Shown in pieces: positions 16,055 through 24,099 of a stretch of DNA of 24,566 bases. The notes under the pieces are model-generated. The model worked only from the letters and a program-made list of their open reading frames with translations, had not been told where the DNA came from and did no database searches. A program made the position numbers and the translations under genes. Source of the DNA: UBA4655 sp964585575 (lineage in GTDB: Bacteria; Planctomycetota; Planctomycetia; Pirellulales; UBA1268). Positions within the stretch are counted from its first letter, which is position 1; every line of letters begins with the position of its first letter. Location of the stretch: positions 1-24,566 of the forward strand of contig CAZPEM010000036.1 of NCBI GenBank assembly GCA_964585575.1, in the 5' to 3' direction.

Positions 16055-17107
16055 TCATGCCGGCTTCGCGGGCGAGTGCCCCCGCGGACCAAAGAAGAGC
16101 ACCGTTGCCGCACCGACGGCGACGACGATCATGCCGGCCAGGAAGAACGGACTCACGGCCGTCAACGGCGTGCTGGCCAGGACGAGCGCCGCGAGCGTGT
16201 TGATGACCGGCGCGCAGCCGAACACCACCGGCATCACGGTGAACGGCTTGCCGCCGCAGGCGAAGGCGAGGATCGTGCCGAGGGCACCGAGGGCTCCGAG
16301 CGAACCTGCCCCGAGGCTCCACAGTCCGCCGCGGAGCGACCAGACGCCGGCATCGCCGAGCGGGGCGAGCAGCGCGAGCGGCACGAGCACCGCGATCAGG
16401 AAATACGCGACGCCGATGCAGACGAGCGGCCGCAGCCGGCTGCCCCCCATCGCGGCCTGCCCGCGGTGGAGCACCGGGCCGTACCCGCCCCAGCTCACGA
16501 TCGCAAGCGCCACGGCGAGCATTACCTCGACGAGCCGTTCGAGCTTCCGCTCGGCCGCCGGGGCCGGCTTCACCTCGGCGGGCTTCCCGTCGGCCGTCGC
16601 CGGCTCGGCGTCGGATGTTTCCGCTGCCGCTGCCGCGTGCGCCGCCGCGTGCGGCTGCGGCTTGAAGATGAGCACCGTCACCGCGCCGGTGATCACGAGG
16701 ATGAGCCCGGCCAGGAACGGCGCCTTGAGCTGGCCGAACGCCCGATTCATCGCGGCGGAGAGGAGCGTGTTGACGACCGGCGCGCCGCCGAACACGAGCG
16801 GCATGACGTAGATCGGCTTTCCGCCGAACGCCAGCGCGAGGATGACCCCAAGCGCGCCGAAGGCGCCCGCCGCGCCGGCGAGCAGGCTCCAGAGCACGCC
16901 CCGCGACGTCCACGCCCCCTTCTCGCCCCGGCGGAGCAGCAGCAGCGGCACGACGACGGCGATGAGAAAGTAGGCGAGCCCGACGCAGACGAACGGCCGC
17001 AGGGCCGAGCCCATCTCCTCGCGTCCGAAATGGAGCACCGGCCCGTAGAGCCCCCAGCAGAACGCCGTGAGGGCGATGGCCGCCAGCATGCCGAGCAGTC
17101 CTGTCAC
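16055..17107 (-). CDS. Internally duplicated multi-pass membrane protein (DMT-like)
   Basis: The 350-residue hydrophobic protein consists of two similar halves joined by an Ala/Pro-rich polar linker (about 150-190). WGLYGPVLHFGREEMG...LRPFVCVGLAYFLIAV (18-50) is matched by WGGYGPVLHRGQAAMG...LRPLVCIGVAYFLIAV (206-240), and GGKPIYVMPLVFGGAPVVNTL (95-115) by GGKPFTVMPVVFGCAPVINTL (285-305). Each half has four or five hydrophobic segments. The layout recalls drug/metabolite transporters built from a duplicated unit, but I cannot name the family or substrate. Start GTG 17107 is supported by AAGGAG ten bases upstream; ATG 17089 is an alternative. Confidence 0.8.
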   Translation of the reverse strand: MTGLLGMLAAIALTAFCWGLYGPVLHFGREEMGSALRPFVCVGLAYFLIAVVVPLLLLRRGEKGAWTSRGVLWSLLAGAAGAFGALGVILALAFGGKPIYVMPLVFGGAPVVNTLLSAAMNRAFGQLKAPFLAGLILVITGAVTVLIFKPQPHAAAHAAAAAETSDAEPATADGKPAEVKPAPAAERKLERLVEVMLAVALAIVSWGGYGPVLHRGQAAMGGSRLRPLVCIGVAYFLIAVLVPLALLAPLGDAGVWSLRGGLWSLGAGSLGALGALGTILAFACGGKPFTVMPVVFGCAPVINTLAALVLASTPLTAVSPFFLAGMIVVAVGAATVLFFGPRGHSPAKPA

Positions 17108-17195
17108 GATCTGAAGACTCCTTGTGAACTCGCGGATTGAAACCGCCGGATGCTACCAAAATCGGAAGAGCGGCCATTCACAAGATTGCGAAAAG

Positions 17196-17216
17196 GACCG
17201 TGAGGGGCTGCCCGTG
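17196..17216. repeat. Partial second copy of the 87-228 element
   Basis: This 21-base stretch is identical to 87-107, in the same orientation. The next 20 bases resemble the first copy only loosely, and no matching right arm is evident, so this is a fragment or decayed copy. It lies 43 bases beyond the stop of the minus-strand GT9 gene, much as the first copy lies beyond ettA. The rest of the 152-base gap holds only the ribosome site of the membrane protein gene. Confidence 0.75.
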
Positions 17217-17259
17217 CCCCGTAGCCGGGCCATGGTCTCGAGTGAAGGAGAAGGCGGTG

Positions 17260-18297
17260 TCACGCGAGGGCCGGGGCCGCGGCCGCGTACACATCCTCCA
17301 CCCGAAGCAGCCGCATGCAGTCGCGATGGCCGAGGGGGCACTCCTTCTTGTTGCAGGGAACGCAGGGCAGATCGACCCGCAGTTCCACGAGGCCGGGGTG
17401 GTCGGAGCGGCCGAGCCGCGGGTCGGCGGCCCCGAAGACCGCGACCGTGGGAATTCCGAAGGCGGCGGCGATGTGCCGCGGTCCGCTGTCGCTGCTCACG
17501 AGCAGCTGCGCCTTCTGGATGATCGCCTTCGAGAGGCCGAACGGCAGCCGCTCGATGTCGTGCATTCCACGCACCGACGGCCTGTCGGCCGTCTCCACGA
17601 TCCGGCGGGCCTCCCGCCGGTCGTCGGGGCCGCAGTGCACGAGGATCCGGGCGTCGGGCCGGGCGTCCACGATCCTGCGGGCGAGGGCCGCGAAAGGCTC
17701 ATGGCCCCAGGCGCGGCTCGTGCCGGTGGCGGCGTTGTCGTTGAGGATCACCAGCGGCCCCGCGGAGGTTCCGAACATCTCGGCGAGCAAGGCGTCGGCC
17801 ATCGCCCGGTCCGTGCCGCTCGTCGCAAGTTCCAGTCGCAACGGCTCCGGAGCCGCGCCAAGACGCTCTGCCAGCTGCATGGCGGCCGCCGCCGTGGATG
17901 TGGGCTCGACCTTCCATCCCTTCCAGGGCAGCCGAAGAGGGTCGGTGAGCAGGAGCCGCCGTCCGTTGCGTGCGAACCCGATCCGCCGACGTGCTCCGGC
18001 GAGCCAGGCGAGCATGGCCGAAGAGAGCGAGTTGGGAACGACGATCGCGGCGTCGGCCGGCTTTTGCCGCAGGCCGAGGGCGACGGACCCGAGCCGCAGA
18101 GACCGGTCGGGCGACCGTCGATTGTAGGGCACGTATTCATCCACCCAATTCGTGCCGGCCAGGAGGGCGTCATGCCCCGGTCGAATCACGGCCGTGATCC
18201 TTGCATCGCGGCCGACATGCCGCCGCACCGCCCGCAGCATGGGCGTGCACATGACGACATCCCCGACCCAGCGGGGAAGGATGACGAGCAGATGCAT
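17260..18297 (-). CDS. GT9 glycosyltransferase, ADP-heptose:LPS heptosyltransferase-like
   Basis: Heptosyltransferases add heptose from ADP-heptose to the lipid A-core on the cytosolic face of the inner membrane. The 345-residue protein has the GT-B pattern: LLVILPRWVGDVVMCTPMLR with D13 near the N-terminus, the pre-C-terminal-domain ILNDNAA segment, the nucleotide-sugar motif SSDSGPRHIAAAFGIPTVAVFG (D270, G272, P273, H275), and the cysteine-rich PCVPCNKKECPLGHRDCMR end (311-329) typical of WaaF. ATG 18297 lies 27 bases after the permease stop, so it ends the envelope operon. The acceptor may differ from enterobacterial LPS. Confidence 0.88.
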   Translation of the reverse strand: MHLLVILPRWVGDVVMCTPMLRAVRRHVGRDARITAVIRPGHDALLAGTNWVDEYVPYNRRSPDRSLRLGSVALGLRQKPADAAIVVPNSLSSAMLAWLAGARRRIGFARNGRRLLLTDPLRLPWKGWKVEPTSTAAAAMQLAERLGAAPEPLRLELATSGTDRAMADALLAEMFGTSAGPLVILNDNAATGTSRAWGHEPFAALARRIVDARPDARILVHCGPDDRREARRIVETADRPSVRGMHDIERLPFGLSKAIIQKAQLLVSSDSGPRHIAAAFGIPTVAVFGAADPRLGRSDHPGLVELRVDLPCVPCNKKECPLGHRDCMRLLRVEDVYAAAAPALA

Positions 18298-18324
18298 AGG
18301 CGTTCGGACCGATCCGTTCGGCGG

Positions 18325-21300
18325 CTACTCCGGGCCGCGGATCGCCTCGGCGGGGCGAACCGATGCGAGCCGGCCGACGACGATTCCGCCGGCGACGACC
18401 GCGGCCAGGATTGTCGCGAAGCCTCCGGCCAGCGCCCACCCGACCGCCAGCGAAGCCCTTCCGGCGGCCATTTGGGGCCAGACGGCGATCGCCGCAGCGA
18501 GCGTGCCGAGGGCGAGACCGAGGCCGACCATCGCCAGGGCTTCGGAAGCGATGAGGCGGCCGAGCCGGGACGGGGTGAAGCCGATCGCCGTCAGCAGTCC
18601 GATCTCGCCCGACCGCTCCAGGACGGACCGCGCCTGCACCGCCGCGACCCCGAGGGTGCCGAGGAGAAGACCCAGGGTGCCGAGCGCCTGGAAGCCGGCG
18701 AGGTAGGTGTTTTGGACGACCGCCAGGGCGGCGAGCCGCTCCGTGCAGGAGCGGACCTTTGGACCGAAATCGGCCACGGCCGCCCGCAGGGCCTCCTCGG
18801 TTCGCGAGACCTTCTCCGGGCTCCCCGGCACCTCCGCCAGCAGCAGCCTGAATCCGCTCGTGGATGGAAAGAGCGAGAGAAAGTCTTCTTCCGCCACGAT
18901 CACGGCGCCCTGCAGAATGCCCGGCGCGAGCAGCCCCACGATCTCGATTTCGACCTCGCTCCCCCGTTCGTCGGGCAGCCGCATGCGGTCGCCCGCGCCC
19001 GACAGTCCGAGCGCGTAGCGGGCGGTCGCCTCATCCACCACCGCGGGGATCGGGCCACCGGATCTCCCGATGCCGTGGCCGAGCAGATGCCAGGGCGACG
19101 TGTCCGATTCGGACCCGCCGGCACGGGGCCGTGACGCGAGAAATCGAAATCCGCCGCGGTCGCGAAAGGCCCGCGGCACGCCGAGCACGGTGGGAACGCC
19201 GACTTTCTGGAGATTGAGGCAGCTTGCGTCCTCGCCGCGACTCACCCTGATTGGGAGCAACGTCGCCCGACCAAGATCGTCCCGCGCATCGGGCGAAAGG
19301 CCGAGCGACTCGAGCGTCGCCTGGTCGGCAAGATCGGCGGCGCACGGCTCGTGGAGCGTCACCATGTGCGTCCATCCTCCCGCGGGCCCCTGCCGATCGG
19401 CGGGATTCGCGGGAGGCTGAACGGCGAAAGACGAGACGGCCACGATGAGAAACTCCGCCAACGCCACCATGCCGACCACCGCGAGCGTCCGTTCCGGATG
19501 CAGTGAGAGCGCCCGACGAACGAGCCCGGGCCCGCTTCGCACCTCACCGGGCCGGAGCCAGCTGCGGACGAGCCCACAGCCGCCGACGAGCGCAAGGGCC
19601 CCGGCCGCGAAGAATCGGCCGGCCTCCTGCGAAACCGGCCCCGCGGTCGCGGCGACCGCCAGTGCGGTGGCGATCGCCAGTGAGGAGGCCACGGCGACGA
19701 ACCGTGTGGGCCGCCGTACCGAACCCGCCGCCGCATCCGCGCCCGCAAGGAGCGACCGGACGCCGAACCGCGAAACGCGACGGGCCGCCAGCCACGGAGC
19801 GATCACGGCGAGCAGGAAGCTGGCCGCAGCCACCGCGGCGATCGTCGCGAACCGGGGCGTGGTCGGCTGGAAGATCGTCGGGCTCGCAGCGTTCGCGACC
19901 CCGGCGAATCCCTTCGCGAGCACCGCCAGCAGCACGGCCGCCCACGCGGGGCCGATCGCCGCCCCGACAAAACATCCCGCGGCTGCGGCCAGCCCGCCGA
20001 TGCCCCCGAAGAGCGAGGCGAGCCTCGGGGGTGGCCAGCCGATGGCCGCGAGCGTGCCGGCGACGGCGAGACGGGACGTGACCAGCAGCCGCGAGAGCAG
20101 CCAGACGAGCGACAGCCCGGCGACGACGACGAAGCTCGAAAGCGCCACGAAGAGGCCCGCAAATGGGGTCGAACCGCGGGCTGCCGCCAGTCCGTCGGCG
20201 AGCACGGGTCGGACGCTGAAGCCCATCGCCACCGGATCGATCCGCGACTCCAGCCGCCGACACACCTCGTCGATCGAGTCACCTTCGGGCAGGCGAAAGT
20301 GCCAGCTCGTCGTGCGGCCGAAGCGGCCGGCCGCGATCGCCCGCGAGTCGGCCATGGAGACGAACGCCTTCGGCGTCGCACCGTGATCCTCCCAGTAGCG
20401 GTCGTCCTCGTCGGCGGGGGGCGTCGAACGGACCCTCGAGGCGTCGAAGGGGAAGGGAGGATCCCATGCGGCGATCGAACGCTTGTCGGTGATTCCCTCG
20501 ACCTCGGGCACGAGCGACCGCTCCACGGCCGCCTCCTCCATCCGCGCGACGCCGCTGACGGTGAACGTGCGGGACGTCTCGATCACGCGGCCGTGGAGGG
20601 TTTCCGCTTCGAAGAACGTCAACGCCAGTCGCGATCCTGGCCGCACCGGTCGTCCCTGTTTCGCCAGGTCTTCGGCCAGCCACGAATCAATCACGATCTC
20701 GTTCGGCCCCGGCGGCCGCAGGAGACCGCCATCGATCCCGAGCAGCCGGCCGAACGGCAGCTCGGTGCCGCCGATCCCGGCGACCGTGGAGTAGGGGACG
20801 CTCGCCGTCGCGGGTGAGTCCGACCGATCACCATCGACGACGGTGATGGCATTGGCCAGGAAGAGCATCGTCGGCATTCCGCCGAGCGGCGTGAGCACGG
20901 CCTCCGCCGCGAGGTCGGCTTCCGGCGGCAGCACGAGCGACTCGGAGGTGAGCCGAACGAGGTCGCCGCGGACGGTCTCGAGTGAAAGGCCGAGGTCTCG
21001 GAGCGTCGGCCGGCCCGCCCGTGCGAGCCTGCGTGCCGCCTCGCGGGATTTTTCCGGCCCCGCATCACGACCTCGGCCGCCGACCCGATCGCCCGTTCGA
21101 TCCACGGCCACCGCGGCATTGGCACGTCCGGGCTCACGCGTGAGATCCTGCGCGAGCGCGAGTGACACCACCGCGAGCGGCTCGTCCGACTGCGAGGGCT
21201 CGAGCGAGAATCCGCCGAGCCCCCCGTCCTCGAGCACCGCGGCGACTCGCGCGCGTCGGCCGCGGGAGCCCGTGACCCGCCGGCCGAGCGGACTGTCGGC

Positions 21301-21825
21301 CGGAATCGCCGATCGCTCGAGCGTGCGAAGCACGACCGTGTCGCCGACCGCCACGCCGAGTTCGCGGGCCAGCGGCCCGTTCACGGCCACCGTGTGGCCG
21401 TCGAGCTTCGGCACCGTCCCCGGAAACCCGAGCGTCGCGGGATCCTCGATGCCAAGCAGTCTGCCCGTCGTCGTCCGGCGGGACGTGCCCGTGGCCTCGA
21501 TCGACACCGGCGACAGGAAGGCCGGGACGGCGGCCAATCGCGTCGCGAAGTCCTCCCGAAACGGTCGCTCCGCCGTGACAACCGCGAGCACGCCGCCGAG
21601 CCTCGTCCTGGCCCGTCGCACGAGGTTGTCGACGATCGCGTCGCCCACGCCGACGCTGCCGCCGATCACGATCGCCAAAAGCCCGCTCGATGCGGCGAGG
21701 GGCAAGACGCTTCGCCACCAGCCGCTCGCGAGCACGAGGCACAGCGAGGCGAGCGTCCGCGTGGCACGCGAGGCACCATGCCCCTCTGCCGGTGACATCG
21801 AATCGGGCGGGTGAGAGGATGGCAT
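18325..21825 (-). CDS. Large FtsX/MacB-type ABC transporter permease
   Basis: This 1166-residue permease is much longer than LolC/E or MacB (about 400-650). After a short cytosolic start there is one hydrophobic helix (about 39-58) and a long extracytoplasmic part (about 60-545). A helix block follows (about 550-680; FAGLFVALSSFVVVAGLSLV), then further helices near 705-750 and 795-815, a second extracytoplasmic domain (about 820-1035), and a final FtsX block of three helices (about 1040-1160; GEIGLLTAIGFTPSRLGRL) ending in SVRPAEAIRGPE. The duplicated plan fits a fused pair of FtsX units. ATG 21825 lies four bases after the ATPase stop; upstream in-frame ATGs would overlap that gene. Probably a lipoprotein, lipid or envelope mechanotransmission system; the substrate is unknown. 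Confidence 0.88.
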   Translation of the reverse strand: MPSSHPPDSMSPAEGHGASRATRTLASLCLVLASGWWRSVLPLAASSGLLAIVIGGSVGVGDAIVDNLVRRARTRLGGVLAVVTAERPFREDFATRLAAVPAFLSPVSIEATGTSRRTTTGRLLGIEDPATLGFPGTVPKLDGHTVAVNGPLARELGVAVGDTVVLRTLERSAIPADSPLGRRVTGSRGRRARVAAVLEDGGLGGFSLEPSQSDEPLAVVSLALAQDLTREPGRANAAVAVDRTGDRVGGRGRDAGPEKSREAARRLARAGRPTLRDLGLSLETVRGDLVRLTSESLVLPPEADLAAEAVLTPLGGMPTMLFLANAITVVDGDRSDSPATASVPYSTVAGIGGTELPFGRLLGIDGGLLRPPGPNEIVIDSWLAEDLAKQGRPVRPGSRLALTFFEAETLHGRVIETSRTFTVSGVARMEEAAVERSLVPEVEGITDKRSIAAWDPPFPFDASRVRSTPPADEDDRYWEDHGATPKAFVSMADSRAIAAGRFGRTTSWHFRLPEGDSIDEVCRRLESRIDPVAMGFSVRPVLADGLAAARGSTPFAGLFVALSSFVVVAGLSLVWLLSRLLVTSRLAVAGTLAAIGWPPPRLASLFGGIGGLAAAAGCFVGAAIGPAWAAVLLAVLAKGFAGVANAASPTIFQPTTPRFATIAAVAAASFLLAVIAPWLAARRVSRFGVRSLLAGADAAAGSVRRPTRFVAVASSLAIATALAVAATAGPVSQEAGRFFAAGALALVGGCGLVRSWLRPGEVRSGPGLVRRALSLHPERTLAVVGMVALAEFLIVAVSSFAVQPPANPADRQGPAGGWTHMVTLHEPCAADLADQATLESLGLSPDARDDLGRATLLPIRVSRGEDASCLNLQKVGVPTVLGVPRAFRDRGGFRFLASRPRAGGSESDTSPWHLLGHGIGRSGGPIPAVVDEATARYALGLSGAGDRMRLPDERGSEVEIEIVGLLAPGILQGAVIVAEEDFLSLFPSTSGFRLLLAEVPGSPEKVSRTEEALRAAVADFGPKVRSCTERLAALAVVQNTYLAGFQALGTLGLLLGTLGVAAVQARSVLERSGEIGLLTAIGFTPSRLGRLIASEALAMVGLGLALGTLAAAIAVWPQMAAGRASLAVGWALAGGFATILAAVVAGGIVVGRLASVRPAEAIRGPE

Positions 21826-21829
21826 GGCG

Positions 21830-22513
21830 TCACCCGATCGCGAGCCGGCCATCGACGAGTCGGGCGACCTGACCACGGCCGTCCGCCAGCAGCGACTCGG
21901 CGACCGCGTCGGCGTGGGTCACCGCCAGGAGCCTGCACTGCCCCTCGGCGGAAAGCTCCGCGAGTATCCCCGCGAGCTCGCGTGCCGTGACCGGATCGAG
22001 CTGACCGGTCGGCTCGTCCGCGACGACCAGACGCGGCCGAAGCATGATCGCCCGCGCGACGGCGACCCGCTGCCGCTCGCCGCCGGAGAGCTGCGAGGGA
22101 AAATGACCCAGCCGGGCCCCGAGTCCGACCCGTTCGAGCAGTTCCTTCGCCCGCGCGACGTCGGCCGATCCCGCCGACGACGACGCGAGCACGGGCAAGA
22201 GCACGTTGTCGAGTGCCGTGCAGGCGTCGAGCAGTCGGTGCTCCTGGAAGACGAATCCCACGTTGCGGTTGCGAAAGACGGCCTGCTCGTCGACCGAGCC
22301 CTTGAGCACCGGCTCGCCGTCCAGCCTGACGACGCCCGACGACGGCGCGTCGATCGCACCGACGATCGAGAGCAGCGTGCTCTTGCCCGATCCGCTCGGG
22401 CCCATGACGACGAGTCGCCGGCCGGCCGGCAGCGAGAAGCTCACGTCGCGGAGAACCGTCAGCCTCCCGGACGGCGTGTCGAACCACTTCGTGACGGCAT
22501 CGACCTCGAGCAT
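21830..22513 (-). CDS. ABC transporter ATP-binding protein (LolD/MacB type)
   Basis: The 227-residue ATPase partners the permease encoded four bases downstream. It has Walker A GPSGSGKS (38-45), Q-loop Q90 (GFVFQEHRLLD), signature LSGGERQR (142-149), Walker B LVVADEPTGQLD (162-173) and H200 in the switch loop. The GFVFQ and DEPTGQLD wording is typical of the LolD/MacB/FtsE branch, which couples to FtsX-fold permeases and does mechanical work at the envelope instead of channel transport. ATG 22513 has AGAGGG a short distance upstream; the frame above it is unconserved. The gene follows the thioesterase by 47 bases. Confidence 0.94.
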   Translation of the reverse strand: MLEVDAVTKWFDTPSGRLTVLRDVSFSLPAGRRLVVMGPSGSGKSTLLSIVGAIDAPSSGVVRLDGEPVLKGSVDEQAVFRNRNVGFVFQEHRLLDACTALDNVLLPVLASSSAGSADVARAKELLERVGLGARLGHFPSQLSGGERQRVAVARAIMLRPRLVVADEPTGQLDPVTARELAGILAELSAEGQCRLLAVTHADAVAESLLADGRGQVARLVDGRLAIG

Positions 22514-22560
22514 GACTCGCCCTCTCGCGACCCGACCGACCCTTCGCTCTCGGCTCTCTC

Positions 22561-22983
22561 TCAGCAGGCGTGGGCCAGAAGCGCCGCCGCGACCTCGTCG
22601 GGGATCGCAAGCGGTTCGGGGGGCCGTCCCGGCTGGAGTCGGCACCGCACGGCGACGATGGTTCCCGTGGCGATTCTCGCCGAATCATGGGTGAAGGTGA
22701 AGCCGAACGTCACGCTCGACCGTCCGACTTTCGCGACCCGCACCTCGATTTCGACGACGTCGCCGAACCGGACGGCTCGCTCGTAATCGCACGCCGCGGA
22801 GACCCGCGGCCAGCTGACGATCCCACCGCCCGGCTCGCTTGCGACCAGTTCGACGCCGATCTCCCGCCACAACGCGTGCTCGGCCGATTCCATCCAGTGG
22901 AAAAAGGCGGTGAAATGGACCAAGCCAGCCGCGTCGGTGTCGCGAAACTCGACGCGTCGATCCGTGCGAAACGGGACAGCCAT
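22561..22983 (-). CDS. Hotdog-fold acyl-CoA thioesterase (YbgC/4HBT family)
   Basis: The 140-residue protein has the 4-hydroxybenzoyl-CoA thioesterase pattern: VEFRDTDAAGLVHFTAFFHWMESAEHALWREIG with D17 as the likely catalytic aspartate, then VSAACDYERAVRFGDVVEIEVRVAKVGRSSVTFGFTF strands. These enzymes hydrolyse acyl-CoA thioesters; YbgC relatives are associated with the cell envelope. The real substrate is unknown. ATG 22983 begins the family N-terminus, and no clear Shine-Dalgarno is visible. It lies 58 bases downstream of rpsR and leads the ABC/GT9 run. Confidence 0.88.
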   Translation of the reverse strand: MAVPFRTDRRVEFRDTDAAGLVHFTAFFHWMESAEHALWREIGVELVASEPGGGIVSWPRVSAACDYERAVRFGDVVEIEVRVAKVGRSSVTFGFTFTHDSARIATGTIVAVRCRLQPGRPPEPLAIPDEVAAALLAHAC

Positions 22984-23041
22984 TCGATCAGACGATCCGA
23001 ATCCAGTCAGACCAGGCGAACCGCGTCGAACCAGCCGGCGA

Positions 23042-23317
23042 TCACTCCGCGACGTACGGCAGGAGGGCCATGAACCTCGCCCGCTTCACCGCTCTGGTCA
23101 CCGCGTGCTGGCTGGCCGCCGTGCAGCCGCTCTTGCGACGTGCGAGCAGCTTGCCCTGTCGGTTGATGAGCTTGCCGAGCAGTTCGAGATCCTTGTAGTC
23201 GACATACATCGGCCGCGGTCGGGCGCCGTCCACGAAGATGGGATCCCGCCGCTTCACCTTGGCGCGGGGCTTGGCTTTCTTCTTGGCGAACTTCGAGGCC
23301 TTGCCGAATGGGGGCAT
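23042..23317 (-). CDS. rpsR: Small ribosomal subunit protein bS18
   Basis: bS18 binds 16S rRNA in the platform of the 30S subunit next to bS6. The 91-residue protein has a basic N-terminus (KKKAKPRAKVKRR) and the family core VDYKDLELLGKLINRQGKLLARRKSG, then a helix ending TRAVKRARFMALLPYV. ATG 23317 is taken because upstream sequence is unconserved. Usual neighbours (rpsF, ssb, rplI) are absent; here it sits between an RRM protein gene and a thioesterase gene. No Shine-Dalgarno is evident. Confidence 0.95.
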   Translation of the reverse strand: MPPFGKASKFAKKKAKPRAKVKRRDPIFVDGARPRPMYVDYKDLELLGKLINRQGKLLARRKSGCTAASQHAVTRAVKRARFMALLPYVAE

Positions 23318-23385
23318 GGTTGATGAACCGTATTTAAGCTGCGGGAGAGGAAACCGGAGAACGCATGGAGCCGCAATATGATTGA

Positions 23386-23418
23386 TACGGGCCGTGATGC
23401 AAGGCATCACGGCCCGTA
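23386..23418 (-). terminator. Perfect 15-bp hairpin between the RRM gene and rpsR
   Basis: Arms 23386-23400 and 23404-23418 are exact reverse complements around the three-base loop AAG (plus strand). It starts 25 bases past the RRM stop, the place for a terminator. No run of U follows on the minus strand, so it is not a classical intrinsic terminator. It could stabilise the RRM mRNA or attenuate read-through into rpsR. Confidence 0.6.
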
Positions 23419-23443
23419 CGCACGATTTCAGAGAAAACGTCGA

Positions 23444-23815
23444 TTAATAACGGTCGCCGCCGCGGTAGCCACCGCCGCCGCCACCGCCATACCCGCCGCC
23501 GCCGCCGTATCCGCGACCGCCGCCGGAACGCCCGCCACCGCCGCCGCCGCCGCCGCCGGACCGCGGAGTCCGCTCACGGGCTTCGTTGACCGTCAACGGC
23601 CGACCGTTCATGTCGGCCCCGTTGAGCGCCGAGATCGCCGCCTGCAATCCCTCGTCCGTCTCCATCTCGACAAAACCGAACCCGCGGGACCTGCCGGTCT
23701 CACGATCCGAGATCACTTCCGCACTTCGGACCGCGCCGTGCTTCGAAAACATCTCCTCCAACTCAGAGGAGGTGCAGGACCAGGGCAGGTTCCCCACGTA
23801 AATCTTCCGGGACAT
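23444..23815 (-). CDS. RRM domain RNA-binding protein with glycine-rich tail
   Basis: The 123-residue protein is a single RNA recognition motif (about 3-80) plus a glycine/arginine/tyrosine-rich tail. RNP2 is IYVGNL (5-10) and RNP1 is RGFGFVEM (44-51), with the aromatic residues needed for base stacking. This is the layout of cyanobacterial and plant cold-inducible glycine-rich RNA-binding proteins, which act as RNA chaperones. GAGG precedes the ATG across a run of seven T. The tail (about 87-123, GGRGYGGGGGYGG-like) is low complexity and probably disordered. It is followed by a strong hairpin and then rpsR. A specific RNA target cannot be inferred. Confidence 0.94.
   Translation of the reverse strand: MSRKIYVGNLPWSCTSSELEEMFSKHGAVRSAEVISDRETGRSRGFGFVEMETDEGLQAAISALNGADMNGRPLTVNEARERTPRSGGGGGGGGGRSGGGRGYGGGGGYGGGGGGGYRGGDRY
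23447..23557 (-). repeat. GC-rich triplet-repeat tract encoding the Gly-rich tail
   Basis: The C-terminal codons are mostly GGC/GGT runs interrupted by tyrosine and arginine codons, forming an imperfect trinucleotide tract. Length changes here would be in frame. Confidence 0.75.
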
Positions 23816-23945
23816 AAAAAAACAACCTCAAGGACTCGGGAACCGGATCAAACCAAAAACCGACTTTAAGACCATCGCCGGACGCACGCGCCTCGGCTCC
23901 CGAACGGATTGGAGTGCAGACGAACGGTCAGTCGAACTGCCCATA

Positions 23946-23974
23946 GTTGTAGCATTTCGGGGACGCGGAGACAA
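23946..23974 (-). promoter_or_regulatory. Candidate promoter for the RRM gene
   Basis: On the minus strand TTGTCT (23974-23969) and TACAAC (23951-23946) are 17 bases apart, each matching consensus at 4 of 6 positions. Transcription would give a leader of about 125 nt before the ATG, a length in keeping with cold-shock-type leaders. The assignment is tentative. Confidence 0.35.
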
Positions 23975-24065
23975 CACCGGGGGGCTTGACAGCCACGGGC
24001 CGGAAAAGCAGCGTTCGGGCGGCCCAGGACCGTATCCGGGCTGTGAAAACGCCTGCCTCTGGTAA

Positions 24066-24077
24066 GATTCCGGAATC
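24066..24077. promoter_or_regulatory. 12-bp palindrome upstream of panD
   Basis: GATTCCGGAATC is a perfect palindrome 22 bases before the panD ATG. It overlaps a possible -10 element, TAAGAT (24063-24068), so it may be an operator. TTGACA at 23986-23991 looks like a -35 but has no -10 at the right distance. Confidence 0.3.
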
Positions 24078-24099
24078 TGCCAGCCGTTTCGAGACCGAC

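Noticed and set aside
17137..19134. 665-residue plus-strand frame opposite GT9 and the permease
   Set aside because: It spans two real genes on the other strand and shows no domain; a GC-bias shadow.
23986..23991. TTGACA as the panD -35
   Set aside because: No -10-like hexamer occurs 16-18 bases downstream.
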